Made by a program: the position numbers and the translations under genes
The notes under the pieces: model-generated
Seen by the model: the letters and a program-made list of their open reading frames with translations, nothing else
Databases searched by the model: none
Told to the model about the DNA's origin: nothing
Origin: UBA525 sp964589765
GTDB lineage: Archaea; Nanobdellota; Nanobdellia; Woesearchaeales; UBA525
Assembly: GCA_964589765.1 (NCBI GenBank)
Contig: CAZPUM010000015.1
Location: 1-30,095 of the forward strand
DNA length: 30,095 nt
Reading direction: 5' to 3'
Part shown: positions 14,901 through 21,605 of the stretch, one piece after another
Position numbering within the stretch: the stretch's first letter is position 1
Layout: each line of letters opens with the position of its first letter

Positions 14901-15191
14901 TCAGTGTTTATGTTCCTGCCCTGCGATATCTTTCTCATCAGTAAAAAGATACTCCTCAAGCTCATGAGCCAGTTCTTTGTCGTTCTGTCTCATCCAGGCC
15001 AATAGCATGGCTGCGTGCTCCTTTTCTTCCTTAGCGTTATGGAGAAGGATTTTCTTTAGCTCTTCGTCTGTACAAGCATCTGCTCTTTGATTGTACCACT
15101 CTACAGCCTCTAACTCTTCTTTAAGAGAGTCGATGGCTCTCTTCATGTTAAGTGTTTTCTCAGATAGTTTTTCTCTTTCTTCGTGTATCAT
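14901..15191 (-). CDS. Encapsulated-ferritin-like (EncFtn family) protein
   Basis: A 96-aa two-helix protein: helix 1 SLKEELEAVEWYNQRADAC, helix 2 DEELKKILLHNAKEEKEHAA, then LLAWMRQNDKELAHELEEYLFTDE. This pattern matches encapsulin-associated ferritins. The positions of the ferroxidase ligands known for the Rhodospirillum protein (Glu32, Glu62, His65, with Trp38 and Tyr39) fall here on E26, E56, H59, W32 and Y33 with a constant offset of six. Such proteins assemble into annular decamers and oxidise Fe(II) to feed an encapsulin shell. No encapsulin gene is seen in the window and the C-terminus (DEKDIAGQEHKH) lacks a recognisable LTVGSL-type cargo peptide. A TATA-like stretch at 15223-15235 and a GAGGGTGA ribosome site just before the ATG are present. 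Confidence 0.88.
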   Translation of the reverse strand: MIHEEREKLSEKTLNMKRAIDSLKEELEAVEWYNQRADACTDEELKKILLHNAKEEKEHAAMLLAWMRQNDKELAHELEEYLFTDEKDIAGQEHKH

Positions 15192-15222
15192 AATTCACCC
15201 TCGTTATGGTAAAATAAGGTCT

Positions 15223-15260
15223 ATTATATATTTAAGTATTATACAGGAACAATTATTAAA
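15223..15260. promoter_or_regulatory. Divergent promoters of the EncFtn-like and SDR genes
   Basis: Minus strand: TATA-like AAATATATAAT within 15223-15235, allowing a short leader to the EncFtn-like start at 15191. Plus strand: ATTATTAAA at 15252-15260, about 25 nt before the SDR start at 15281. Confidence 0.5.
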
Positions 15261-15280
15261 CGGGCAATCTGAGTTTTAGA

Positions 15281-16036
15281 ATGGCAACTGCATTAATCAC
15301 AGGAGCGTCAAGTGGAATAGGCTTGGAACTCGCAAAAATTCACGCGTCTCATGGAGGTAATTTGGTTCTTGTTGCGAGAAACAAGAAAGCTCTTGACGAA
15401 TTGGGGGGTGAACTGGCATCGAAACACAAAATAAAGGTTTTGAACATCCAGAAGGACCTATCAAAGAAAGACTCCGCACAGGAAGTGTATAATCAGGTAG
15501 CAAAAAAGAAAATAAGGATTGACTATTTGATAAACAACGCAGGTTTTGGTGATGTCTCCAGGTTTGAAGATTGTGATTGGGAAACTCAGCAGAGAATGAT
15601 TGACTTGAATATTACATCATTAACTCAGTTCTGTAAATTGTACCTTCCTGAGATGCAGAATAGAAAATCAGGAAAGATAATGAATCTTGGTTCTGTTGCT
15701 TCGTTCTTTCCAGGACCTATGATGCCTGTCTACTTCGCTACAAAAGCGTTTGTTCTCAGTTTTTCTGAAGCTATCAATAACACTGCGAAAGAGCACAAGG
15801 TTACAGTTACAACAGTATGTCCTGGAAAAACTATCAGTGGCTTTCAGAAAGTTGCGGGTATGAAACAGTTCAGTGATGCCCCTACTTCTGCTGAGGTGGC
15901 TGAGTTTGGATACAAAGCAATGCTGAAGGGTAAGTCTGTCGCTGTTCATGGTTTTTCAAACAGGTTTTTGGTTTTTCTTACGAGAATTCTGCCAAGAGAC
16001 TGGATTACTTCAATGGTTCGGGGCAGGCAAAAATAA
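15281..16036 (+). CDS. Short-chain dehydrogenase/reductase (classical SDR)
   Basis: A 251-aa NAD(P)-dependent oxidoreductase of standard SDR length. The cofactor loop TGASSGIG is at residues 7-14, NNAG follows the fourth strand (YLINNAGFGD), the catalytic Ser lies in MNLGSVASF, and the catalytic pair is Y-x3-K in PVYFATKAF. PGKTISGF takes the place of the usual PGxxxT. Basic residues after strand 2 (VARNKK) suggest NADP(H). It resembles the DltE/YqjQ-like subgroup of unknown substrate. The C-terminal segment (RFLVFLTRILPRDWITSMVRG) is hydrophobic and amphipathic, as in membrane-associated SDRs. The start is supported by a promoter box 25 nt upstream. Confidence 0.92.
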   Translation: MATALITGASSGIGLELAKIHASHGGNLVLVARNKKALDELGGELASKHKIKVLNIQKDLSKKDSAQEVYNQVAKKKIRIDYLINNAGFGDVSRFEDCDWETQQRMIDLNITSLTQFCKLYLPEMQNRKSGKIMNLGSVASFFPGPMMPVYFATKAFVLSFSEAINNTAKEHKVTVTTVCPGKTISGFQKVAGMKQFSDAPTSAEVAEFGYKAMLKGKSVAVHGFSNRFLVFLTRILPRDWITSMVRGRQK

Positions 16037-16067
16037 GTTTTTATACTACCTATTCTCGGTGGGTTTC

Positions 16068-16286
16068 ATGGCAAAGAAATCTAAAAAGGAATCGTGCAAT
16101 ATAAACTGTAACACAAACATGTGCGGTGGCACATCAAGTTGCATTTATGGTTTGGGATTTATGGGCGCAGCGGTCTATTACATCTTGACGGCCACGGGGT
16201 TCTGGATGGGAGTCTGGGGTGTAATAAAGGCTCTGTTGTGGCCAGCATTCCTAATCTTTGAAATGATGAAGTTCCTGTCTATGTAA
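16068..16286 (+). CDS. Small Cys-rich membrane protein of unknown function
   Basis: A 72-aa protein starting MAKKSKKESCNINCNTNMCG. The N-terminal 30 residues contain four cysteines (C10, C14, C19, C25) after a basic patch, which could bind a metal. The rest holds two hydrophobic segments, YGLGFMGAAVYYILTATGFW and MGVWGVIKALLWPAFLIFEM. The second part (YGLG-G-VYY, FWxGVWGxxKALxWPAF) resembles short proteins common in DPANN archaea and candidate-phyla bacteria, from memory. A longer in-frame reading from 15948 overlaps the SDR gene and is rejected. TTTTTATA at 16038-16045 is about 26 nt before the ATG. The last 8 nt overlap the convergent MarC-like gene. Confidence 0.8.
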   Translation: MAKKSKKESCNINCNTNMCGGTSSCIYGLGFMGAAVYYILTATGFWMGVWGVIKALLWPAFLIFEMMKFLSM

Positions 16287-16884
16287 CAAGAAACATATTG
16301 TTTACGCCAGTAGCTATCATGTCTACACCGAAGGTACCCATTAGGAAGCCGTTCAATCTCAAAAGGATGTGCATGTTTTTATCGAAAGCATCCTTGAGTT
16401 CTTTTCTTGATATGGACCGTCTAATCATTTGAAGCCCAACTATTGTAACATAACAAGCAGCTAGAACTCCAAATATCATCAGCACTGTTATTGGCGCGGT
16501 GTAATTGTTCCCAATCAATATGGCGAGAGAGATGCTCGCAGCACCAACCATGAATGGAAGTGCTATCTCATTGGCAATATCATCCAGGTTTTCCTTGATG
16601 TGGATTAGGGCCTTCTCGCCTTTGATGATAAATATCCAGGATATTCCGAAAACAATTGTTCCTCCAAAAATTCTAAAGGACTCATAATTAACCATCAGGA
16701 TATCTTCAAAAATGAAAGTTCCTGTGAATGCAAAGAAAATGTAAATGAAAAATGAGATTAGACAGGCTTTCAGAAGAACATAAAGGAACTGCTTTCGTTT
16801 TAGTGCTCTCTCAACTGGTTCAAGATAAAGATAGAGCGCAATGGGGTTCATGACTGCCAGGAATGCAACAAAAAGACTTGACAT
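16279..16884 (-). CDS. MarC/UPF0056-family membrane protein
   Basis: A 201-aa protein with six predicted hydrophobic segments, the usual size for MarC proteins. Typical features are the early NPIALYLYLEPV (the family has NPIG-x-P), the central GGTIVFGISWIFIIKG, ALPFMVGAASISLAILIGN, and the C-terminal LLRLNGFLMGTFGVDMIATGV (usually a G-x-(L/I)-A-x-G-V-x-M-I-x-x-G motif). Transport of amino acids or other small molecules has been suggested for the family but is not proven. TTTAAA at 16907-16912 lies about 25 nt upstream of the ATG and 4 nt beyond the hisS stop, indicating independent transcription. Confidence 0.82.
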   Translation of the reverse strand: MSSLFVAFLAVMNPIALYLYLEPVERALKRKQFLYVLLKACLISFFIYIFFAFTGTFIFEDILMVNYESFRIFGGTIVFGISWIFIIKGEKALIHIKENLDDIANEIALPFMVGAASISLAILIGNNYTAPITVLMIFGVLAACYVTIVGLQMIRRSISRKELKDAFDKNMHILLRLNGFLMGTFGVDMIATGVNNMFLVT

Positions 16885-16916
16885 AAAAATAACCCGTTAG
16901 TAACCATTTAAAGAGG

Positions 16917-18194
16917 TTACTCTTTCAGAATTCTTATTGCCTCTTCAACAGAGACCATTTTTTCATCGCCAGAACCCATATTTTTCAAGGTGACCTTACT
17001 CTCACTGACCTCTTTGTCACCAATAATAACTGCGTAAGGTATTCCTGCTTTGTCAACATACTGGAAGTTCTTACCTGGGCCTCTGCCCAGCAAATCGATA
17101 TCGGTTGAGATTCCAGCATCGCGAATTAGGTTTGCTATGACGAAGGCCTCATTAAGTTTCCCGATGGGAATAACGTAGGCCTTCGCGATTGCTGAACGTT
17201 CGTTCAGTTTTTGCTGAATTCTCAGTGTTTCCAAGATTGGTTCCAATCCAAAAGCCATTCCCACAGCAGGAACCTCTTTGTTGCCTGAGAACTCACCGAT
17301 CATGTTGTCGTAACGGCCACCACCTGCAAGGGAGAAGTTCAAACTCTCGTCCTTGCTGAATACCTCCCAAACAGTACCTGTGTAATAGGCGAGGCCTCTG
17401 GCCAGGGTAGGCATGAAAATAACATTCTCAAACTGAACCAAACTGAACAGTTCTCTTAACTCGGCCAAGCCCTCGTTCTCCCCGACCAGTTCTGCCATTC
17501 TGTTCAGTTTCTCACTGTTTGAACCTTCGACAGCGAGGTATTCAAGCAGACTGTTGACTTGTTCCTCGCTGAACCCGCGCTCGACAAGGTCTTTCCTGAC
17601 CCCGTCAGGCCCTAGCTTGTCGAGTTTGTCCACGCCAATAATAGCATCCTCGACCTTATCGGCAGGAATTCCTGCCTTTTCAACTAAGGCTGTCAAAAGC
17701 TTTCTGTTATTGACGAGAATTCTCACATCTAAGTTGAAATTTTTAAATGATTTCTCAGCGATTGTCAAAAGTTCTGCTTCAGCAATCATGTCTTTACAGC
17801 CGATAGTATCAATATCACACTGCCAGAACTCTCTGTATCGGCCTGTCTTAATTGGGCCGTCTCTATAGACGCGACCAATCTCGTACCTCTTGAAGGGCAT
17901 TCTGATGGCCTGGTTCATAGCAACATATCTCGCAAGAGGGACTGTCAAGTCGAATCTCAGGCCAAGCTCTCTGTCTCCTTGGTCCTTGAACCTGAATGTC
18001 TCCTTAACTACGTCAGCTTCCTCGCCTGCACCTCCTTTTGCCTGAAAAGTCTCCAACCTTTCAATAGAAGGGGTCTCAAGAGGAACAAACCCGTATGTCT
18101 CGAAAACCTTCCTAAGACTATCTACAAGCTCCTGACGAGGAATCTTTTCTTCGGGCGGAAAGTCCCTTACTCCTTTTGCGAGTTGCATTTTCAT
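16917..18194 (-). CDS. hisS: Histidyl-tRNA synthetase
   Basis: A 425-aa class IIa synthetase of normal length that charges tRNA-His. It opens with LAKGVRDFPPEE. Motif 1 spans FETYGFVPLETPSIE, followed by LRFDLTVPLARYVA; motif 2 is RYEIGRVYRDGPIKTGRYREFWQCDID with the family arginine. The histidine-A box reads LARGLAYYTGTVWEV, and motif 3 is GGGRYDNMIGEF to VPAVGMAFGLEPI. The last 95 residues form the anticodon-binding domain (AKAYVIPIGKLNEAFV onward). The start could be M1 or M3 (MKMQLAKG). A TATA-like TTCTTAAG is near 18219, about 25 nt upstream. Divergent from the unknown gene at 18289. Confidence 0.97.
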   Translation of the reverse strand: MKMQLAKGVRDFPPEEKIPRQELVDSLRKVFETYGFVPLETPSIERLETFQAKGGAGEEADVVKETFRFKDQGDRELGLRFDLTVPLARYVAMNQAIRMPFKRYEIGRVYRDGPIKTGRYREFWQCDIDTIGCKDMIAEAELLTIAEKSFKNFNLDVRILVNNRKLLTALVEKAGIPADKVEDAIIGVDKLDKLGPDGVRKDLVERGFSEEQVNSLLEYLAVEGSNSEKLNRMAELVGENEGLAELRELFSLVQFENVIFMPTLARGLAYYTGTVWEVFSKDESLNFSLAGGGRYDNMIGEFSGNKEVPAVGMAFGLEPILETLRIQQKLNERSAIAKAYVIPIGKLNEAFVIANLIRDAGISTDIDLLGRGPGKNFQYVDKAGIPYAVIIGDKEVSESKVTLKNMGSGDEKMVSVEEAIRILKE

Positions 18195-18259
18195 AATGTT
18201 GTCGTCCTGCTATTCCTTAAGAATGTTTTGGAGATAATGACCAGAATGTTGGGTAATGT

Positions 18260-18267
18260 CTATAAAT
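18260..18267 (+). promoter_or_regulatory. TATA box deciding the start of the unknown gene at 18289
   Basis: CTATAAAT lies inside the reading frame that begins at ATG 18256 and is centred about 25 nt before an in-frame GTG at 18289. This favours a leaderless GTG start. Confidence 0.5.
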
Positions 18268-18288
18268 GGTTATGCTAGTCCTCATGGT

Positions 18289-18996
18289 GTGGAAGAGATA
18301 GAAACCAAGGATTTGAACTCTGTTGATGACCTTGTTAGGGTTGTAAGCAATCCGGCATCCCTTGCTCTCAACGTCAGAGAGCCTAGAATAGTGACGCAAG
18401 AGGGGATTTTCAACCTTGGCGAGGTTGCGGCTATGTCAAGGGATGTTCTGGATAGTCATCCTGAGCACCTTGAGAAAGTGTACAAATTTCTTAGGGACTC
18501 CCAGTTTACTATGAGAAAGTATCAGACTTCAGAGGCGGGTGAACTGTCTGAAGCATTCCCGGGGATGTCTCCAGAACAGATAGAACACTATAGACTTGCC
18601 TGTTTTAACTCTCCTCTGTTCATATCGGCTGTTGAGATACTCGGTGCAATGTACGATTTATTCAGGTACTCTGTTTACAACAAAGTAGAACTCAACAGTG
18701 AGTGGATAGAACCGGTTCCCTTGGACAAACCCGTCGCTATCAGGTATGTTAGGGGTACATTTCCAATAACTCTGAGAGCGCCTCAGCTTCACGGTACTAA
18801 AGTAACGATTATCGATAAGGATGATGACATCAGTCTTGGTGCGCTTTACTCTGTTACACACATGCCCCCTGTTGTTGCCGAATCGTTCTTTGACATCGGA
18901 GGAGCTTTGAGTCACCAGTACAATGTGCTGGGCCAGTATGTTCGTGAGAACTCTCTGGAAGAGTATCCTGTCCTATTCAGTGGAGATGCCAATTAG
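18289..18996 (+). CDS. Protein of unknown function
   Basis: From the GTG at 18289 the product is 235 aa (MEEIETKDLNSVDDLVRVVS); the ATG at 18256 would give 246 aa but contains the best promoter box. No signal peptide or membrane helix is evident. The first half is charged and helical (VLDSHPEHLEKVYKFLRDSQ; EAFPGMSPEQIEHYRLACF). The second half alternates strand-like pieces (KPVAIRYVRGTFPITLRAP; GTKVTIIDKDDDISLGALYS). I do not recognise the family. It lies between divergent hisS and the SSB-like gene. Confidence 0.7.
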   Translation: MEEIETKDLNSVDDLVRVVSNPASLALNVREPRIVTQEGIFNLGEVAAMSRDVLDSHPEHLEKVYKFLRDSQFTMRKYQTSEAGELSEAFPGMSPEQIEHYRLACFNSPLFISAVEILGAMYDLFRYSVYNKVELNSEWIEPVPLDKPVAIRYVRGTFPITLRAPQLHGTKVTIIDKDDDISLGALYSVTHMPPVVAESFFDIGGALSHQYNVLGQYVRENSLEEYPVLFSGDAN

Positions 18997-19061
18997 TCTA
19001 AACCGGTTTGAAACCGGAAATTAGCCAAAACGCTTATAACTTACCTACTTTTTGTTTAAGT

Positions 19062-19343
19062 ATGAAAGCTGCTGAAGTACAGAACAGGGGAGCTGTTGAT
19101 GAGCTCATAGTCAAAGTTGTTTCCAAAGATGATGTCCGTGACGTTCGTGACGGTCAGTTGAAAGTTTGTGATTGTGTCTGTGAAGATGATTCTGGAAAAG
19201 TGACTGTAACACTCTGGAACGAAGATATCGAGAAGTACAATGTTGGTGACACAATCAAGATTACTAAGGGTTGGGCCAACGAGTTCCAGGGCAAAATCTC
19301 AGTCAGTTCAGGAAAGTTCGGCCAAATGGAAAAGGTTGAGTAA
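19062..19343 (+). CDS. Single-OB-fold ssDNA-binding protein (SOSS-B/archaeal SSB type)
   Basis: A 93-aa protein starting MKAAEVQNRGAVDELIVKVV. The pattern is that of simple archaeal SSB and the OB domain of hSSB1: (VKVVSKDDVRDVRDGQLKVCDCVC), then DDSGKVTVTLWNEDIEKYNVGD, then TIKITKGWANEFQGKISVSS. Aromatic residues W (LWNED) and W-F (GWANEFQG) are in the places that stack on bases. There is no acidic C-terminal tail. It probably binds single-stranded DNA or RNA. The ATG at 19062 is chosen over 19008 because CTTATAAC at 19033-19040 lies about 25 nt upstream. Confidence 0.85.
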   Translation: MKAAEVQNRGAVDELIVKVVSKDDVRDVRDGQLKVCDCVCEDDSGKVTVTLWNEDIEKYNVGDTIKITKGWANEFQGKISVSSGKFGQMEKVE

Positions 19344-19420
19344 AGTTATTTCTGCTTAACTCGAATACTTTCCAAGTTTTGAATAACTTCTGTTTTATTT
19401 TCTTGTAAGAACTATTCAGC

Positions 19421-19633
19421 ATGAGAGTGGTTTTCACTTCACATGCTTTATTCAGAATGAAGAAACGGAAAATTCTGAAAGAAGAGGTTGTTTTTGCTAT
19501 ACAATCTCCTGATAGTATACAAAAATCTAGCAGGAAATACTATTACAGAAAAAGAGTTAGAAATGGTATTGTTGAGATCCCTGTTGAAAAGACAAAAACA
19601 AATTTAAGGGTAATAACTGTATACTGGGTGTAA
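19421..19633 (+). CDS. DUF4258 protein, putative toxin of a two-gene module
   Basis: A 70-aa basic protein. It fits DUF4258: an early FTSHALFRMKKRKILKEEV (S/T-x-H-A-x-x-R-M-x-x-R), then AIQSPDSIQKSSRKYYYRKR and a C-terminal strand LRVITVYWV. The fold is thought to resemble small RelE/BrnT-like RNases; H8 and R12 are candidate functional residues. It is followed after 2 nt by a DUF2283 gene on the same strand. TTTTATTT at 19393-19400 is about 25 nt upstream of the ATG. Toxin function is inferred from the size, fold and pairing, not shown. Confidence 0.78.
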   Translation: MRVVFTSHALFRMKKRKILKEEVVFAIQSPDSIQKSSRKYYYRKRVRNGIVEIPVEKTKTNLRVITVYWV

Positions 19634-19635
19634 AT

Positions 19636-19845
19636 ATGGAAATTCATCACGACAAAGAAGCGGACGCTGTGTACATAGAGTTTCGTAAGGGAGAGTTTCG
19701 AAGTAACAAGAAAATAGATGACAACACAATCATGGATTTTGATAAGTCTGGAGAACTTCTTGGGATAGAGCTTCTTGATGTTAGTAAAAGAATTCCTGCC
19801 GAATCCCTAGAAAGTGTTGAACTACTCAAAGCCCCAAAGCCTTGA
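19636..19845 (+). CDS. DUF2283 protein, putative antitoxin partner
   Basis: A 69-aa acidic protein with the DUF2283 signature: HHDKEADAVYIEF (D-x-x-x-D-x-x-Y-I), a turn, then DNTIMDFDKSGELLGIELLD (D-x-(D)-x-x-G-x-(L/V)-x-G-(I/V)-E-(I/L)-L). The start lies 2 nt after the DUF4258 stop, with GGGTG a few bases before the ATG, so the two are co-transcribed. The pairing and opposite charge suggest a complex. The 3' end overlaps the convergent ftsY by 20 nt. Confidence 0.82.
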   Translation: MEIHHDKEADAVYIEFRKGEFRSNKKIDDNTIMDFDKSGELLGIELLDVSKRIPAESLESVELLKAPKP

Positions 19846-21232
19846 TTATTTTTTTCTTGTTGAACTCTTCCAGGTCGTCGTATTTCTGACCTGTTCCGAT
19901 GTAAATAATCGGCTTACCGGTAACATAACTGACTGACAAGGCAGCACCGCCCTTGTCATCAATGTCGGCCTTCGACAGAATCAAAGCATCAATTCCTACA
20001 AGCTTGTCGAAGGTCTTAGCCTGCTCAACGCAGTCGTTACCAGTGATTGACTCGCCAACGAATAATTTCAAATCGGGCTTTGAAACACGAACCACTTTCT
20101 CGAGTTCAGCCATCAGGTTCGTGTTGGAGTGTAACCTTCCGGCTGTGTCGATTAGAACAACATCAATATTGCGCGCCTTGGCGTGCTCGATTGCGTCGTA
20201 CGCAACGGCTGCAGGGTCTGCCTCGTATCCCTGACTAATCAGTTTGACGCCAAGCTTGTCTGTGTGCTCCTTGAGCTGGTCGATTGCAGCAGCTCTGAAT
20301 GTGTCTGACGCAGCAACAACAACTGAGAGTTTGTTTTTCTGGAAAAGATGAACTAGTTTTGCGAGTGTTGTGGTCTTTCCAGAACCGTTCACTCCAATAA
20401 CACAGATTTTGTAGGGTTTTTCTGAACTCTCGATTTTTTTCAACAAGTCAAATGTTTCAACATCAAACAGTTCTTCGACAGACTGTCTCAAACGATTAAG
20501 AATCATGTCTTCAATTCCCATCCTGTTAACCTTTCCTGAGGTCAGTTCGGTTCTAAGGTCATCCTTGATTTTCTCGATGACTTCAACGGCAACATTGTTC
20601 TCGAGTAAAGTGACTTCAAGTTCCCAGAACAGTTCGTCGAACTTTTCTTCCGAGAGAGTTTTCTTTGTGAATGTATCTTTAAGCTTGCCGAAGAATCCTG
20701 ATGATTCTTCCTCTTCTTCTGCATCAAGCTCTTCATCCAAATCTTCAGGGGATTCGCCCCGGAACTCGTCTTCAATCTCGCTCTCTTCGAGCTCTTCTTC
20801 GATATCTTCGTAATCCAGTTCTTCAGTCTGTTCTGGTTCAGGAGACTTTTCATCTTTCTTCCCAAACAGTTTTCCTAAGAATGATTTTTTCTCTTCTTTT
20901 TGAGGTTTAGTTTCTGATTCTTCCTTTTTCTCGGAGGGCGTTTTCTTAACCTCAGGCTTCTTTTTTTCATCAGGTGAAGGTGTTGTTTTTTCTTTAGTAA
21001 CGGGCTTCTTTTCTTTCTTTTTCGGAGTTGGTTTTTTCTCGACCGTCTTAGGTTTGGGAGGTTCTTTCTTCGTGATGGGTTTTTTCACAGGTTTGACAAT
21101 CTTCTTTTCTTCATGTTTAGCCTGTTCTATCGCTTTAGAATCATCAACCTTCTCTTCCTTGACCTCTTCCTCAGCATCCTTCGAGAACTTCTTAACAGCC
21201 TTCTTCAGCTTGTCTTTGAGGAAGCCAAACAT
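19826..21232 (-). CDS. ftsY: FtsY, signal recognition particle receptor
   Basis: From the ATG at 21232 (MFGFLKDKLKKAVKKF) the protein is 468 aa. Residues 1-116 are Lys/Glu/Pro-rich, 128-177 very acidic, and the NG GTPase starts near 180. GTPase motifs: GVNGSGKTTTLAKL (G1, 280-293), ASDTFRAAAIDQL, DTAGRLHSN (G3), VGESITGND, LSKADIDDKGGA (G4, normally TKxD) and TGKPIIYIGTGQ. It docks SRP-ribosome complexes at the membrane. Three short amphipathic motifs of the F-G-x-L-K type occur at residues 2-11, 118-126 and 180-191. It follows pfdA with 1 nt between stop and start, as in the archaeal eif6-pfdA-ftsY cluster. The longer frame from 21349 lies inside pfdA and is rejected. Confidence 0.96.
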   Translation of the reverse strand: MFGFLKDKLKKAVKKFSKDAEEEVKEEKVDDSKAIEQAKHEEKKIVKPVKKPITKKEPPKPKTVEKKPTPKKKEKKPVTKEKTTPSPDEKKKPEVKKTPSEKKEESETKPQKEEKKSFLGKLFGKKDEKSPEPEQTEELDYEDIEEELEESEIEDEFRGESPEDLDEELDAEEEEESSGFFGKLKDTFTKKTLSEEKFDELFWELEVTLLENNVAVEVIEKIKDDLRTELTSGKVNRMGIEDMILNRLRQSVEELFDVETFDLLKKIESSEKPYKICVIGVNGSGKTTTLAKLVHLFQKNKLSVVVAASDTFRAAAIDQLKEHTDKLGVKLISQGYEADPAAVAYDAIEHAKARNIDVVLIDTAGRLHSNTNLMAELEKVVRVSKPDLKLFVGESITGNDCVEQAKTFDKLVGIDALILSKADIDDKGGAALSVSYVTGKPIIYIGTGQKYDDLEEFNKKKIIKALGL

Positions 21233-21233
21233 T

Positions 21234-21605
21234 TTACTCAGTCTCCATCTTCTGCAGTTCTTGCAGTCCTTCTTCGAACTCTGATTGTAATTCTGAAGCG
21301 GTCGAGTGTAATTCCTGTAATTGGGAATCCAGCATATCCTTGACCTCATCTACTGTTTTGTCAACAACGAGCCCCTGGCCAACATTGACCTTGACCTGTT
21401 TAATGGCAGTGCTGACTGCAGGGACGAAAATTCCTCTTGCCAATGGAGCAAGCATCTCTTCACCTGCAGGGACCATGTCCCATTCGTCGAGCGCTCCTTT
21501 TAGGTTCTGAATGTCTCGAGCGCTTCCTTCTAAATCTCGAAGTTGGCGTTCAATCTCGTTTAGCCTATGGTTTATCATCTCGGCCTTGAAAAGTTCTTCC
21601 TTCAT
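21234..21605 (-). CDS. pfdA: Prefoldin alpha subunit
   Basis: A 123-aa coiled-coil protein. Two long helices (2-50 and 85-123) flank the beta-hairpin region MLAPLARGIFVPAVSTAIKQVKVNVGQGLVVDKTVDEV, which is the prefoldin-alpha signature (P-L-x-x-G-x-(F/Y)-V-x-A, then V-x-V-G-x-G-x-x-V-(E/D)-K). The hexameric prefoldin holds unfolded proteins for transfer to the thermosome; the beta subunit is not in this window. Its ATG overlaps the eif6 stop by 4 nt (ATGA) with GGTGATGAGG just upstream, showing translational coupling. Confidence 0.93.
   Translation of the reverse strand: MKEELFKAEMINHRLNEIERQLRDLEGSARDIQNLKGALDEWDMVPAGEEMLAPLARGIFVPAVSTAIKQVKVNVGQGLVVDKTVDEVKDMLDSQLQELHSTASELQSEFEEGLQELQKMETE

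Noticed and set aside
20505..20813. Ser-rich 102-codon plus-strand frame
   Set aside because: It is the complement of the acidic linker of FtsY; the Ser runs mirror GAA/GAG-rich coding.
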